Shown: positions 8,296-17,657, numbered from the stretch's first letter. The stretch is DNA of 64,000 nucleotides from Ensifer sp. WSM1721 (GCF_000513895.2 NZ_CP165783.1:1116001-1180000), one strand, 5' to 3'. The notes: generated by a model from the sequence alone, not told the origin. Numbers and translations are program-made.

Positions 8296-8322
8296 GTCCT
8301 GCAACAGCGGAAAGGAGCGAAC

Positions 8323-8676
8323 ATGTCCAAGTTGCCCAAGACCGCGGAGAATCCCGCACAGGTGCGCGGCGACATCCAGCACGGCAGAACGGGAGACAAG
8401 AAGCGCGGCTTCGATCCGGCTGCGGCACCGCTGGAAACGGACGACGAGGCAGCGGGAGCGCCTCTGACAGTAGAGGCGACCCGGGACGCAAGAACCGGGC
8501 AGCTTGGCGGCGCGGCCACCGACAATTCGACCGAATATGCGGACGCCATGCGGCCGCTCAGCTCGCGTGAAACGCCTGCTTCGAACAGACAACGCGTCGG
8601 GCTCGGCTTTGCCATCATCAGCATCGTCATCGTGATAGGCGCTCTGATCTATGCCATCGGCGCCCCGCCGTCCTGA
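8323..8676 (+). CDS. Small C-tail-anchored membrane protein (117 aa)
   Basis: ATG 8323 (MSKLPKTAENPAQ) follows GGAAAGGAGCGAAC. Residues 1 to about 92 are hydrophilic and Thr/Ala/Arg-rich. Residues about 93-114 form a single C-terminal hydrophobic helix (VGLGFAIISIVIVIGALIYA). This suggests a cytosolic disordered domain tethered to the inner membrane. No family was recognised. An EcfG-like promoter lies close upstream and the 63-aa gene follows after 56 bases. Confidence 0.65.
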   Translation: MSKLPKTAENPAQVRGDIQHGRTGDKKRGFDPAAAPLETDDEAAGAPLTVEATRDARTGQLGGAATDNSTEYADAMRPLSSRETPASNRQRVGLGFAIISIVIVIGALIYAIGAPPS

Positions 8677-8732
8677 GCGCCGCCGCGATCCCGTCAAAGA
8701 CGGTGGTTCGCAAGGAATCGAGGAGTCTTGAT

Positions 8733-8924
8733 ATGCCTAACGATCGCCCCGAACGAAAAGACCCGCTGTGGGAGCTGGCCGCCCGAGAGGAGGCGCTGTT
8801 TCTGCGCCGGTCCTCGACGCGCTTTCTTGAGTGCGCCATCCACCTTTGCGCGACGCACATGACGCTTCAGGAAGTGGCCGACCTCCTTGAAGAGGAAGCG
8901 GCGCAGCTCCGGCGTTACAGTTAA
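8733..8924 (+). CDS. Small helical hypothetical protein (63 aa)
   Basis: ATG 8733 follows GAGGAGTC. The product is charged and helical: WELAAREEALFLRR, then a Cys-containing CAIHLCATHMTLQEVADLLEEE. No domain was recognised; the C-terminal half could be a small HTH or helical hairpin. It is in line with the 117-aa gene and convergent with the methyltransferase ending at 8937, 12 bases away. Confidence 0.55.
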   Translation: MPNDRPERKDPLWELAAREEALFLRRSSTRFLECAIHLCATHMTLQEVADLLEEEAAQLRRYS

Positions 8925-8936
8925 ACGCCCTTTTTT

Positions 8937-9707
8937 CTAGAAATGCGAGCCTGAGAGAAGGCGCTTGGTGGGCTCGTCGAAATACGGGCGTTCGCCTCTG
9001 CGCACGAGATAGACCTCCCGCTCGGGATTGGCTTCGATGACGAAGCCGGAACTGCGAAGCAGAGCTTCGACGCCGGCCCGGTTCGGGATGAACCAATTGG
9101 TGGGATCGTCAGCGAAGCGATGTTCGACGAAGAACAGCTTCGGATAACCGGGACGCTCGAAGATTTGCCATTCCCGAAAGTCGTAGTCTGCCTCCACCCG
9201 CATTGCCGAATCGTCACCGCGCTGCATGCACTGGAAGAGCATCTCATTGTCCACGACATGCTCGTAGAGAAGGTCCAGCGCCAGCAGCGGATGACGCAGA
9301 TGATAGAGAACCCCCATGAAGAGGACGAGATCGAATTTCTCGCCGAGTTGTGCAACGTCGTAGACGGACATCAGCCTGAATTCGATGTCCATTCCGGCCT
9401 GTTCAGCAGCGAACTTCGCTTGCCGCAGATAGCGCGGGTCGGAATCGATGCCGAGTACGCGTCCAGCGTTGCGGCGTTTCATCTCCTGAGTGTAAAAACC
9501 CGCGTTGCAGCCGATGTCGAGCACGCTACGTCGCTCGAGGTCCTCCGGCACGACATGCTTGAAAGCCTTCCACTTCACCGCGGGGTAATCGCCGAGGAAG
9601 TGATCCGGCGAGGTTTCGACGCCTCTGATGCGCATGTTGTGGAACCATGGTCCAAGCGCCGCGATCTCGTCTTCGATGGTCCTGCGGTCCTTCGTTTCCT
9701 CGCCCAT
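8937..9707 (-). CDS. SAM-dependent methyltransferase, TIGR04290-like
   Basis: 256 aa. Start ATG 9707, because an earlier in-frame TTG lacks a better ribosome site. The AdoMet loop is VLDIGCNAGFYTQEM with the acidic residue GIDSDPRYL. The body resembles the CmoB-like group (LGPWFHNMRI near the N-terminus, FDLVLFMGVLYHLRHPLLAL). TIGR04290 methyltransferases occur beside glycosyltransferases and epimerases, as here, so the acceptor is probably a glycan or glycolipid rather than tRNA. It is the last gene of the leftward arm, 2 bases after the decarboxylase. The substrate is inferred. Confidence 0.8.
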   Translation of the reverse strand: MGEETKDRRTIEDEIAALGPWFHNMRIRGVETSPDHFLGDYPAVKWKAFKHVVPEDLERRSVLDIGCNAGFYTQEMKRRNAGRVLGIDSDPRYLRQAKFAAEQAGMDIEFRLMSVYDVAQLGEKFDLVLFMGVLYHLRHPLLALDLLYEHVVDNEMLFQCMQRGDDSAMRVEADYDFREWQIFERPGYPKLFFVEHRFADDPTNWFIPNRAGVEALLRSSGFVIEANPEREVYLVRRGERPYFDEPTKRLLSGSHF

Positions 9708-9709
9708 GA

Positions 9710-10750
9710 TCAAAGATCCTGAGAAATGGTCGAGAGCTGCGGCTGGTTCGCGGGACGGCGCGGGTTACGCGTTGCGCGTTGTCTCGGCAGAGCCTTTTTG
9801 AACCACGCAATCGTGTGCGACAGCCCCTCTTCCAACACAATCTTGGGCTCCCAGGCGAGCAGCGTTTTGGCGCGGGAGATGTCGGGCCGGCGGCGCTGAG
9901 GATCATCCGGCGGCAAGGGTTTATGGACGATGGTCGAAGCGGTCCTGACTTTCGAAAGAACCAGTTCCGCCAACTCGATGACCGTGAATTCGCCCGGATT
10001 GCCGAGATTTACCGGCACGCCCGGGTTCGGCTCGCAATTCATCAGCCTGATCAGCCCTTCGACGAGATCGGAGACATAGCAGAAGGAGCGCGTCTGTTCG
10101 CCCGTGCCGTACACGGTGAGCGGATCGTTCTTCAGAGCCTGCACGATGAAGTTCGAGACGATACGGCCGTCGCTCGGACGCATATGCGGGCCATAGGTGT
10201 TGAAGATGCGAGCAACCCTCGCGTCCACGCTTCCTGATCGCAGGCTGTCGAAGCACAGAGTCTCCGCCGCGCGTTTCCCTTCGTCGTAGCACGCCCGCGG
10301 ACCGGTGCAATTGACGTGACCCCAATAATCCTCCTGCTGTGGATGCTCCTCCGGATCGCCATAGATCTCGCTCGTCGAGGCCTGGAGGAAGGTCGCCCCG
10401 TGCTTTTCCGCGAGCCGCAGCAGGTTGCCGGTTCCGGCGACGCTTGTCATCATCGTATGGATCGGGTCGGCCTGGTATGATGGCGGCGACGCGGGGCAAG
10501 CCAAGTTGTAGATCTGGTCGAGCCGCTCATCCGGTTCGAACTCGTCGCAGACGTCCTGTTCGATGGCGGTGAAATAGGGATTGCGCTCAAGACCGCTGAT
10601 ATTGGCGGGGGACCCCGTGAGATAGCTGTCGAGGCAGATCACGCGATTGCCGGCATCGAGAAGGGCCGAGCAAAGGTGAGACCCGACGAAGCCGGCCCCG
10701 CCGGCAACCAGGATGACCTTTCCGCGATTCACTTTGTTTCGTTTTGCCAT
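9710..10750 (-). CDS. UDP-glucuronate decarboxylase-like (UDP-xylose synthase family) epimerase/dehydratase
   Basis: 346 aa, extended SDR. NAD motif GGAGFVGSH (about 17-25). Family-typical blocks: YNLACPASPPSYQADPIHT, the catalytic STSEIYGD plus YDEGKR (YxxxK), and RIFNTYGPHMRPSDGRIVSN. These are hallmarks of UXS, which converts UDP-glucuronate to UDP-xylose through a 4-keto intermediate. The C-terminal 25 residues are an Arg/Pro-rich extension. A dTDP-glucose dehydratase is less likely given the ACPASPP block. It supplies a pentose donor for the adjacent glycosyltransferases. Confidence 0.85.
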   Translation of the reverse strand: MAKRNKVNRGKVILVAGGAGFVGSHLCSALLDAGNRVICLDSYLTGSPANISGLERNPYFTAIEQDVCDEFEPDERLDQIYNLACPASPPSYQADPIHTMMTSVAGTGNLLRLAEKHGATFLQASTSEIYGDPEEHPQQEDYWGHVNCTGPRACYDEGKRAAETLCFDSLRSGSVDARVARIFNTYGPHMRPSDGRIVSNFIVQALKNDPLTVYGTGEQTRSFCYVSDLVEGLIRLMNCEPNPGVPVNLGNPGEFTVIELAELVLSKVRTASTIVHKPLPPDDPQRRRPDISRAKTLLAWEPKIVLEEGLSHTIAWFKKALPRQRATRNPRRPANQPQLSTISQDL

Positions 10751-10770
10751 CGGCCGTTCTCCTTTCGGTG

Positions 10771-11889
10771 TTACGCCGGAAGTTGCCGTTCGGATTGTCT
10801 CGTGGCGAGATCGGATTTGAGCTGAACGGCCTCGATCGCCTCGACGAAGGTTCTGGCGCGGGCGCGCGCGCTATGCGCACTTGCGACGCGCTGAAAAGCG
10901 CAATCGGCAATGGCCGCGCAGCGGTCATCGTCGAGGCCTGTCAACGCCGCGACGACGTCATCGCTGTCGTGTGCAATGATTGCGGCCCGTCCCGGCGGGA
11001 AGAAGCTGTCGATCCCTTCCCACCAATCGCTGATCAAGGGTGTGCGGCAGGCGGCCGCCTCGAAGAGGCGAACGCTCGGCGACCACCCGGCGGCAATCAT
11101 GTCGGCGCGCGTGACGTTGAGCGTGAAGCGCTGCCGGCTGTAGAATTCGGCGTGTTCGGGCGGCGGCAGGTGTTCGATGCGCTCCACATTCCTCGGCCAG
11201 ATGATATCTGTCGGGTAGCCCGGCCCGGCAACGACGAAACGCTTGTCAGGCAACAGCCGCGCCGGCTCCAGCAACAACCGTTCGAGAGCGGGCTGTCTGT
11301 CGAGGCTGAAGGTCCCGAGATAGCCAAGATCCCACACCCTCGCTGCACCGGTGTTGCGATAGACGTCGAGGTCGACAGCGCAGTAGAGCGGCACGGGTCG
11401 TTTCGCCCCGAACTCTTCCCGAAGGCGATCGAGCGTCCTGCCGCCGGAGAAGGAGAAATAGACGTCGAAGATCGGGACCTGCCTGCGAGCGAGATATTCC
11501 TCGTCCGCGCGCGCAAGCTTGGCCAGGGTCACGGGCGTGTCGATGTCGTAGAAGCACAACCGGTTCGTTCCGAGGTCGCTGACGGCATCGATCACCTCCA
11601 CGCCGTCCGGCACGTAGGAGCCGATGATGACTGCGTCGGCCCCAGCAAGCCTGCGTCCATGCCGCGCAATCAGTTCGTCGACGCTCTTGTAGAGCGTGAG
11701 CTCACAGAAGTCAGGCTCCGCTAGATCGCGGTGGCGCGCGTACCAGGGCACGTCTCTTTCCAGGAAAGTTACCCGGTGCCCGGCGGCGTGCACGCCACGA
11801 AGGAGTGCCCGAAACGTCGTCGCGTGCCCGTTGCCCCAGGAAGATGAGAGCGAAAGGCCGAGGATAGCGATGTCGAGTGAGCGCTTCAT
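10771..11889 (-). CDS. CgeB-type glycosyltransferase (first of three tandem copies from the left)
   Basis: 372 aa, GT-B fold. N-terminal domain: IAILGLSLSSSWGNGHATTFRALLR, a Gly-rich loop, and LERDVPWYARHRDL. C-terminal nucleotide-sugar domain: DLGYLGTFSLDRQP, the conserved PSVRLFEAAACRTPLISDWWEGID with the donor-binding Glu, then a LuxR-unrelated helical tail. CgeB/DUF3880-like proteins are poorly characterised glycosyltransferases. It overlaps the next gene by ATGA (11886-11889) and so is translationally coupled. It probably adds one sugar to the same acceptor. Confidence 0.82.
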   Translation of the reverse strand: MKRSLDIAILGLSLSSSWGNGHATTFRALLRGVHAAGHRVTFLERDVPWYARHRDLAEPDFCELTLYKSVDELIARHGRRLAGADAVIIGSYVPDGVEVIDAVSDLGTNRLCFYDIDTPVTLAKLARADEEYLARRQVPIFDVYFSFSGGRTLDRLREEFGAKRPVPLYCAVDLDVYRNTGAARVWDLGYLGTFSLDRQPALERLLLEPARLLPDKRFVVAGPGYPTDIIWPRNVERIEHLPPPEHAEFYSRQRFTLNVTRADMIAAGWSPSVRLFEAAACRTPLISDWWEGIDSFFPPGRAAIIAHDSDDVVAALTGLDDDRCAAIADCAFQRVASAHSARARARTFVEAIEAVQLKSDLATRQSERQLPA

Positions 11890-12974
11890 TCTGCAGCCTC
11901 CGCGCGGGGCGCCCGGCTGCGGAAGATGCGGTCCACCTCCGCGGCACGATGGTCATAGGTATGTTCGCTCAGCACACGGCCAAGCGCCCGCTCGCCGATC
12001 ATCTTGGCATTGGCGGGCGTGAGATCACGCAGGAGCTCGATCACGTCCCGGCCGTCTCTCGCGACCAGCACTTCCTCTCCCGGCTTCAGGAAAAGTTCGA
12101 TGCCCTCCCAGGCGTCCGTGATCAGGCACGCGCCCGCGCCTGCCGCTTCGAAGACGCGCGTTGCCGGCGAAAAGCCGTTCGCAGCCATGCTAGCGCGCGA
12201 AACGTTGAGGACTGCGGAAGGCGTTGCGTTGAAGGCGTTGTGATCCGCAGTCGGGACGTGGCCGATGTAGGCGACGTTTGCGGGCAGTGATTTGTCATGC
12301 CAGCCCGCCCCGCCAAGCAGGAATTTCCGGCCGTCAAGCCGTGCCGCGGGACCGAGGAAGAACTCCTCCACGCGAGACTCCCGATCCGGCAAGCGGTTGC
12401 CGAGGAAAGCGAGGTCGGCGGCAAAGCGCGGGTCCGCCGGCACCGGATGATGCGTCTCCGGGTCGAGGGCGTTGTAGACGGGGATACATTCGCGGGCGCC
12501 GATGGCGCGGTAGGCCTCGACGACCGGGTCGCCGCCGCCATAGGTCAAGACGAGTTCGAGGGCGCAAAGCGCGCGACGGAGTGGATGATCGGGATTGCTC
12601 CTGAGCTCCGCAAGTGTCGCGGGCGCGTCGACATCCCAGAAGACCTTCAGCGCAGCCGGATTGGCGGATGTCATGACCTCGGCGAGCAGGAGGTCGTCCT
12701 CGAAGCCGACACCGCTCGCCTTGACGACGATGTCCGCCGCGGCGGCCTGGCCCGCGACACGCTTCAACGCCTCGACAGTCCCTTCATAGACCACGACTTT
12801 GCACCATGGCGGCGGATCGATGTCGCGATGTTTCTGCCGGTCGTAGACATCCGGTTCGTAGAAGGTGATCTCATGGCCGCGCGCTGCAAGCGCGCGGAGC
12901 AACCCGCGATAATAGGTTGCCGCACCGTTCCAATAGGCGGAAACAAGGCTCGATCCGTAAAAGGCAATCCTCAT
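11886..12974 (-). CDS. CgeB-type glycosyltransferase (second tandem copy)
   Basis: 362 aa. It has the same architecture as its neighbours: MRIAFYGSSLVSAYWNGAAT start, FYEPDVYDRQKHRDID, then DLAFLGNRLPDRESR and PATRVFEAAGAGACLITDAWEGIE. It is clearly a paralogue of the gene at 10771 but diverged, so the two are expected to have different donor or acceptor specificity. It overlaps both neighbours by 4 bases (ATGA). Confidence 0.82.
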   Translation of the reverse strand: MRIAFYGSSLVSAYWNGAATYYRGLLRALAARGHEITFYEPDVYDRQKHRDIDPPPWCKVVVYEGTVEALKRVAGQAAAADIVVKASGVGFEDDLLLAEVMTSANPAALKVFWDVDAPATLAELRSNPDHPLRRALCALELVLTYGGGDPVVEAYRAIGARECIPVYNALDPETHHPVPADPRFAADLAFLGNRLPDRESRVEEFFLGPAARLDGRKFLLGGAGWHDKSLPANVAYIGHVPTADHNAFNATPSAVLNVSRASMAANGFSPATRVFEAAGAGACLITDAWEGIELFLKPGEEVLVARDGRDVIELLRDLTPANAKMIGERALGRVLSEHTYDHRAAEVDRIFRSRAPRAEAAE

Positions 12975-14104
12975 GTCGCGGCCTCCTTGAGTGCGACACG
13001 CTCATCCAGAGGCTTTCCCGGCCTGTAGCGAGCCACGATCTCGAGAAGCTCGGAGACGCGATGCCGGCAGGTATGACGCGCCTCGATCGTCTCCAAGCCG
13101 GATAGAGCCAGCTCCTGAGCGAAAGCTCGATCGGAGAGCACCTGGCGCAGATGCCGACTCATCTCCTTGCCATTTCGCGCAACGACAAAGTCCTTGCCGG
13201 GGCGGAAAAGACCCTCGGCGTCGTTCCATGGCGTGGAGATGAGGGGAATGCCGCAGGCGAGCGCCTCGAAGACGCGGATCGTCGGTATGCCGGGCAAGGC
13301 TCCGACATAGGGCCGCCGCGGGATGTGGATCGTCGCCCTGTGTTCGGCGAAGGCGCGCGGAACGGCGGCGTTCGCCACCCAGCCGCCATAGGCGATACCC
13401 GCGTCACGCAATGCATTCAGAGCGGCAACCGGATACCTGACTCCCCGCACCGTCGTCGCTAGCTTCAGCCTTCTCGTCGGCTCGACGAGAAAGGACATGA
13501 TTTCCGCGCTGCGCTCGTCGTCGCCCCAATTGCCGATCCAGACGAGATCGCCACGCTTCTCCATCTGAGGCATGGGACGAAACAGGGAGGTATCAGCAGC
13601 CTCGTGCCAGACATGCACGTGCTTTCCCCAGCCGGCCTTCAGATAGCGTTCGCGCAGGGCCTCACCGAAAGCGAGAACGAAGTCGTAGTGCGAAAGATCG
13701 AGTGCGGCGATGTCCGCTTTGGCGCTCACGGCGCGGTGATGCGTGTCGTGGAAGGCAAGCCTGAAGCCGCTGCCCTCCCGACGCAAGCGACCGAGACGCG
13801 CCACCAATTGCGGATCTGTCCATTCGTGAACCACGACGACGTCGGCATCGGCCACCGCGGCTTCGTGATCGAAATCGGTACCGTAGACCACGGTCCGCAG
13901 TTCCGGGAAGTGCTTGCGGAAGGCGGCAATCGCCCCGACGCCCTGGTCGGCAATGAGGTTGAGGCGGCTCCAGGAATCGCTCGGCTCCAGCGCCACCGCA
14001 TCATGACCACGCCGCAGGAGCTCACGCATGACGCCGCGCAGGAAATGAGCGTTGCCATGGTTCCAGTCGGAAACGAGTGAATGCGTATAGAACAGAAATC
14101 TCAT
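12971..14104 (-). CDS. CgeB-type glycosyltransferase (third tandem copy)
   Basis: 377 aa. MRFLFYTHSLVSDWNHGNAHFLRGV opens the N-terminal Rossmann domain. DLVWIGNWGDDERSAE and PTIRVFEALACGIPLISTPWND mark the nucleotide-sugar domain. The family core is like the two downstream copies. A His-rich stretch (AFHDTHHRAVSAK) lies between the domains. It ends in a 4-base overlap with the next gene and starts 3 bases after the GT4 gene. Confidence 0.82.
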   Translation of the reverse strand: MRFLFYTHSLVSDWNHGNAHFLRGVMRELLRRGHDAVALEPSDSWSRLNLIADQGVGAIAAFRKHFPELRTVVYGTDFDHEAAVADADVVVVHEWTDPQLVARLGRLRREGSGFRLAFHDTHHRAVSAKADIAALDLSHYDFVLAFGEALRERYLKAGWGKHVHVWHEAADTSLFRPMPQMEKRGDLVWIGNWGDDERSAEIMSFLVEPTRRLKLATTVRGVRYPVAALNALRDAGIAYGGWVANAAVPRAFAEHRATIHIPRRPYVGALPGIPTIRVFEALACGIPLISTPWNDAEGLFRPGKDFVVARNGKEMSRHLRQVLSDRAFAQELALSGLETIEARHTCRHRVSELLEIVARYRPGKPLDERVALKEAAT

Positions 14105-14107
14105 TGG

Positions 14108-15259
14108 TCACTCCGCTGCCGTCAACCGAGAGGAGCGGCACATGGCTTCGCCATAGGCGGCAAGCACCGCATCGCGCTGGGCTTCGATCGTGAAATCGCG
14201 CGACCGCAGTCGAGCGCGCCGTCCAAGCTTGAATCTCAGCTCGCCGTCGTCAGCCAGCCTGTTGACGGCGCTCGCGAAGGCCGCCGGGTCTCGCGGATCC
14301 GAAAACAGGGCTGCGCCGTCCCAAAGTTCGCGATAGGTGTCGATGTCGGCAAGGACGAGAGCCGCGCCGGCGCGCGCCGCCTCGAGTGCCACCAAGCCGA
14401 AAGGTTCGTAGATCGACGGCGAGACGACGATTGCCGCTCGCGACATCAGGTGCATCGTCCGCTCGTGACTGAGTTCGCCTCGCCAGTCCGCATGTTCGAT
14501 GGCGAGGTGCTCGCCATTCGGCCCATCGCACGCCCCGGCCATAACGACCGGCCAGCGGATGTGACGGGCAGCGCGATCCAACACGGCCCCGTTCTTACCC
14601 TCGTCCCACCAGCGGCCTGCGGCAAAGACGAGGCTTTCCTTGGCGGTCTCCGCGCTGTGGAAGCGGCTCGCATTGTGTACCACGGCGAGATTGTCGATCG
14701 CCCCATAGCAGCGCGTCAACGCGGCAGCATGGCTTCGGCTCGGGGCGATCACCACGTCGGCACCGTCGAACCCGCGCCGATTGCTCGCCTTCTGCCAGAG
14801 CCAGTGCGGCGGCAAGCCCGAGGCGCGCACTGCCTGGAACCAGGTGGCGACGCATGAATGCGAAGCGGCGACGACCGGAATCTCGACCGCCAGACCGGCA
14901 GCCTGCGACGGCAGGTTGAGATGCAGCAGGTCGACGGAGTGCTTGAGCGATATGGCGGCGAGCGTGGCCGGGACCGCATCGAGCGCCGTTTCGTCCTCGA
15001 CCATCCAGTCGAGCGGCGCGACCAGCCATTCGAGCGTGCCGATCCGGGCCGCCTCGTCCCTTTGCGCCGCGGACGGGGCGGGGCCGAGCCCGACGAAAAC
15101 GCTTTCCACGCCGGCGCCGCCCATGGCCTCGGCGAGATCCATCGCGTAGCGCCAGACACCGCCGACAGCGTCGACGCTCATGAGGACCCGCCTCGGCAGT
15201 CGCTTCCGGCTGCCGACCGAAATGTTAGGCTGACGAGCGGGGATGGCCCGGCTGCTCAT
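14108..15259 (-). CDS. GT4-family glycosyltransferase
   Basis: 383 aa. Start ATG 15259, which overlaps the upstream stop as ATGA. GT-B fold: RVLMSVDAVGGVWRYAMDLAEAM (acceptor-side Gly loop), PSRSHAAALTRCYG, GRWWDEGKNGAVLDRAA, and the GT4 signature SIYEPFGLVALEAARAGAALVLAD with the EX7E pair (EPFGLVALE). It retains its donor in a configuration-preserving reaction. Product unknown; it belongs to the leftward glycoconjugate arm. Confidence 0.87.
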   Translation of the reverse strand: MSSRAIPARQPNISVGSRKRLPRRVLMSVDAVGGVWRYAMDLAEAMGGAGVESVFVGLGPAPSAAQRDEAARIGTLEWLVAPLDWMVEDETALDAVPATLAAISLKHSVDLLHLNLPSQAAGLAVEIPVVAASHSCVATWFQAVRASGLPPHWLWQKASNRRGFDGADVVIAPSRSHAAALTRCYGAIDNLAVVHNASRFHSAETAKESLVFAAGRWWDEGKNGAVLDRAARHIRWPVVMAGACDGPNGEHLAIEHADWRGELSHERTMHLMSRAAIVVSPSIYEPFGLVALEAARAGAALVLADIDTYRELWDGAALFSDPRDPAAFASAVNRLADDGELRFKLGRRARLRSRDFTIEAQRDAVLAAYGEAMCRSSRLTAAE

Positions 15260-16377
15260 GCTGTGACCCTCCGAGGTTGACGCTGAGCCTCGCTGACCTC
15301 GATCCAATCCTGAAGAAGCCAGGCATGCAGGTCACGCAGCCCTGCTCGCCAGGCGGTGCGCGCCTTCCAGCCGAGCGCCTCCTGAAGTGCGCGTGTATCG
15401 GCAACGAAGAACAGTTGGTCGCCGATCCTCCGATCGCTTCTTACCGTCATGAGCCGGCGTCCGGTCAGAAGCTCGATCTCGCGCAGCACCTCGGCAACGC
15501 TGACCGCGTTCTCGGGACCGCCTCCGAGATTAAAGGCGCGCCCTTGAATGCGCTCGATCGAGCTCAACACCGCCCTATAGGCCGCAACCGCATCGCCGAC
15601 ATGGAGAATATCTCGGACCTGCATGCCGTCGCCGTAGACCGATATCGGTTCGCCGGCGAGGGCGCGAATGAGGAAGTGCGCCACCCATCCCTGGTCCTCG
15701 GTGCCAAACTGTCTCGGGCCGTAGACACAGCTCATCCTGAGCACGGCGGTCGGAAGACCGTAGGATTTCGCGTAGTCCAGCACATACTGGTCCGCGACAC
15801 CTTTCGAGCAGCCGTAGGGCGTGCAGAAATCGAGAGGCTGCGCCTCGCCGACACCGTATCTGCGCGGCGTCTCGTCTACCGGCACGTAGCGATCATCGAC
15901 CGCGTTCATTGCCATATCCGCGAGCGCGCCATAGACCTTGTTCGTGCTGGCGAAGATGACGGGCGCGCGACGGTTGGCGCGCCTTGCTGCCTCGAGCACG
16001 TTGATCGTGCCGCGCGCATTCGTCTCGAAGTCGTCGATCGGTTCGTCGAGGCTGGTCGTCACCGCCGTCTGCGCGGCAAAGTGGAAGACGGCCTCGGCCT
16101 CCTTGAAAACAGGCTCTATTTCGGCGAGTTCACGGATATCGGCGAGCACGAAGTGGACGGCGCTACCGTGGTTGTCCACCAGCCATTCAAGGTTTCGCTC
16201 GACGCCCGCACGGCTCAAATTGTCGAGGACGATGACGTCCTTGCCCTCCCGCAGGAAGCTGTCGGCGACATTGCAGCCCAGAAAACCGCTACCGCCGACC
16301 ACAAGGATCGGGGCAGACTTCCTGGACAAAACGGGCGCTGCCAGACCCTTGGTCCTATCGAGACGCCCGGCGCTCAT
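15256..16377 (-). CDS. NAD-dependent sugar-nucleotide epimerase (extended SDR, CDP-paratose epimerase-like)
   Basis: 373 aa. Start 16377 (MSAGRLDRTKG) overlaps the upstream stop as ATGA. NAD motif VVGGSGFLGCNV. Blocks FHFAAQTAVTTSLDEPIDDFETN and the catalytic FASTNKVYG with YGCSKGVADQYVLDYAK (YxxxK family). RMSCVYGPRQFGTEDQGWV resembles CDP-paratose 2-epimerase and similar NDP-sugar epimerases. It is likely to remodel the sugar of the same donor pool used by the GTs. Exact substrate unknown. Confidence 0.82.
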   Translation of the reverse strand: MSAGRLDRTKGLAAPVLSRKSAPILVVGGSGFLGCNVADSFLREGKDVIVLDNLSRAGVERNLEWLVDNHGSAVHFVLADIRELAEIEPVFKEAEAVFHFAAQTAVTTSLDEPIDDFETNARGTINVLEAARRANRRAPVIFASTNKVYGALADMAMNAVDDRYVPVDETPRRYGVGEAQPLDFCTPYGCSKGVADQYVLDYAKSYGLPTAVLRMSCVYGPRQFGTEDQGWVAHFLIRALAGEPISVYGDGMQVRDILHVGDAVAAYRAVLSSIERIQGRAFNLGGGPENAVSVAEVLREIELLTGRRLMTVRSDRRIGDQLFFVADTRALQEALGWKARTAWRAGLRDLHAWLLQDWIEVSEAQRQPRRVTA

Positions 16378-17480
16378 AGAACCAACCCCCGTTCTTCTAG
16401 GTGTCGCTTCATCTCGGCGCCCCGGTCGATCGCTCCGGCGCTCCGTACCCATGCCGCAAAATCCGCAAGCGAATTTTCGAGCCTGTGGGCGGGCTCGAAG
16501 CCGAGCAGGTCGCGCGCCTTGGCGATATCGGCAAAGCAATTGCGGATGTCGCCGACACGGGCCTTATTGATGATTTCCGGTTCGAGCTCCAGCGCGCCCA
16601 TTGCTTCGGCGAGCAACAAGGCGACATCCGTGATGGAGTAGGCCTCGCCGCTGCCTATGTTGATGACGTGCCCAGCCGCCTGCGGCTGCTCGAGGGCCAG
16701 CCGAAAGGCCCGGGCCACATCGCGGACATGAACGAAATCCCGCCGCTGTCTGCCGTCCTCGAACACCATGGGCAACTGCCCGTTGGCAAGCCGCGAAGCG
16801 AAGTTGGCGAGCACTCCCGTATAGGGATTGGAAAGCGCCTGGCCGGCACCGAACACATTGAAGAGGCGGAGCGCCACGGCCTCCACACCATAGGCCTCTC
16901 CGAAGATCAGCACCTGACGTTCCTGGACATATTTCGTCAAGGCATAGATCGAGGCGAGATCGACGGGCTTGTGCTCGTCGGTTGCGATCGGTCTCAGACG
17001 CTCCCCTTTGGGCCCGACCGGGTCCCATGCGCCGGTTTTGAGATGGGCGGCGGAACGCCTGACATGCGAGAGACGCTCCCCCGCTGCCGTCTCGTAGAGG
17101 CCCTCGCCGTAGACGCTCATCGACGAGGCCACAACGATGCGCCGGATCGGCAATCCGATCATGGCTTCGAGCAGGACGGCGGTGCCGAGATCGTTCACGC
17201 CCACATAGCGGGTGATCTCGTACATCGACTGACCGACCCCGACTTCCGCCGCCAGATGGACGACGCAGTCGACGTCGCTGAGCGCGCTTCTGACTGCGGC
17301 CGCATCGCGAATGTCGGCGCGGCACATCTCCACGTCCCGCGGTAGTGCAATCTGCGCATCCGCATGGACCTGCTCGTGGAGCGCGTCGAGCACGCGCAAC
17401 TCGTAATCCCTTGAAAGAAGCTCTTCGACCACATACCGGCCGATAAAACCGCAGCCGCCAGTAAGGAGAACCTTTGCCAT
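16374..17480 (-). CDS. NAD-dependent epimerase/dehydratase, first gene of the leftward arm
   Basis: 368 aa extended SDR. NAD motif LTGGCGFIGRYVVEELL at the N-terminus. VVHLAAEVGVGQSMYEI is typical of nucleotide-sugar 4-epimerases. The catalytic set is ASSMSVYGEG and YALTKYVQE (YxxxK). RLFNVFGAGQALSNPYTGV is also typical. It is probably a UDP-hexose or UDP-pentose 4-epimerase; UDP-xylose to UDP-arabinose conversion is a plausible partner to the UXS-like gene, as inference. It starts the minus-strand operon running to 8937; an EcfG-like promoter is at 17611-17635. Confidence 0.83.
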   Translation of the reverse strand: MAKVLLTGGCGFIGRYVVEELLSRDYELRVLDALHEQVHADAQIALPRDVEMCRADIRDAAAVRSALSDVDCVVHLAAEVGVGQSMYEITRYVGVNDLGTAVLLEAMIGLPIRRIVVASSMSVYGEGLYETAAGERLSHVRRSAAHLKTGAWDPVGPKGERLRPIATDEHKPVDLASIYALTKYVQERQVLIFGEAYGVEAVALRLFNVFGAGQALSNPYTGVLANFASRLANGQLPMVFEDGRQRRDFVHVRDVARAFRLALEQPQAAGHVINIGSGEAYSITDVALLLAEAMGALELEPEIINKARVGDIRNCFADIAKARDLLGFEPAHRLENSLADFAAWVRSAGAIDRGAEMKRHLEERGLVL

Positions 17481-17610
17481 AACGCACCTGAACTAGGACT
17501 CACCAGAGATAGAGACAAAGCTCCAACAAACGTGCGCTGCAAATGTTCCTTCTTCTATGACTTCTTCTTTGACATCTACATAGCTGCACAGGCGCTATCA
17601 CAGAGGTACA

Positions 17611-17635
17611 AACCTCGCCGCGGGGCTCTGGTTCC
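17611..17635 (-). promoter_or_regulatory. EcfG-type promoter candidate, leftward arm of the glycoconjugate locus
   Basis: On the minus strand GGAAC (17635-17631), 16 bases, GGTT (17614-17611), giving a leader of about 120 bases to ATG 17480. It forms a divergent pair with 17658-17682 in the 291-base intergenic region 17481-17771. Confidence 0.6.
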
Positions 17636-17657
17636 AAAATTCGTCCCGGGAGCGCCA

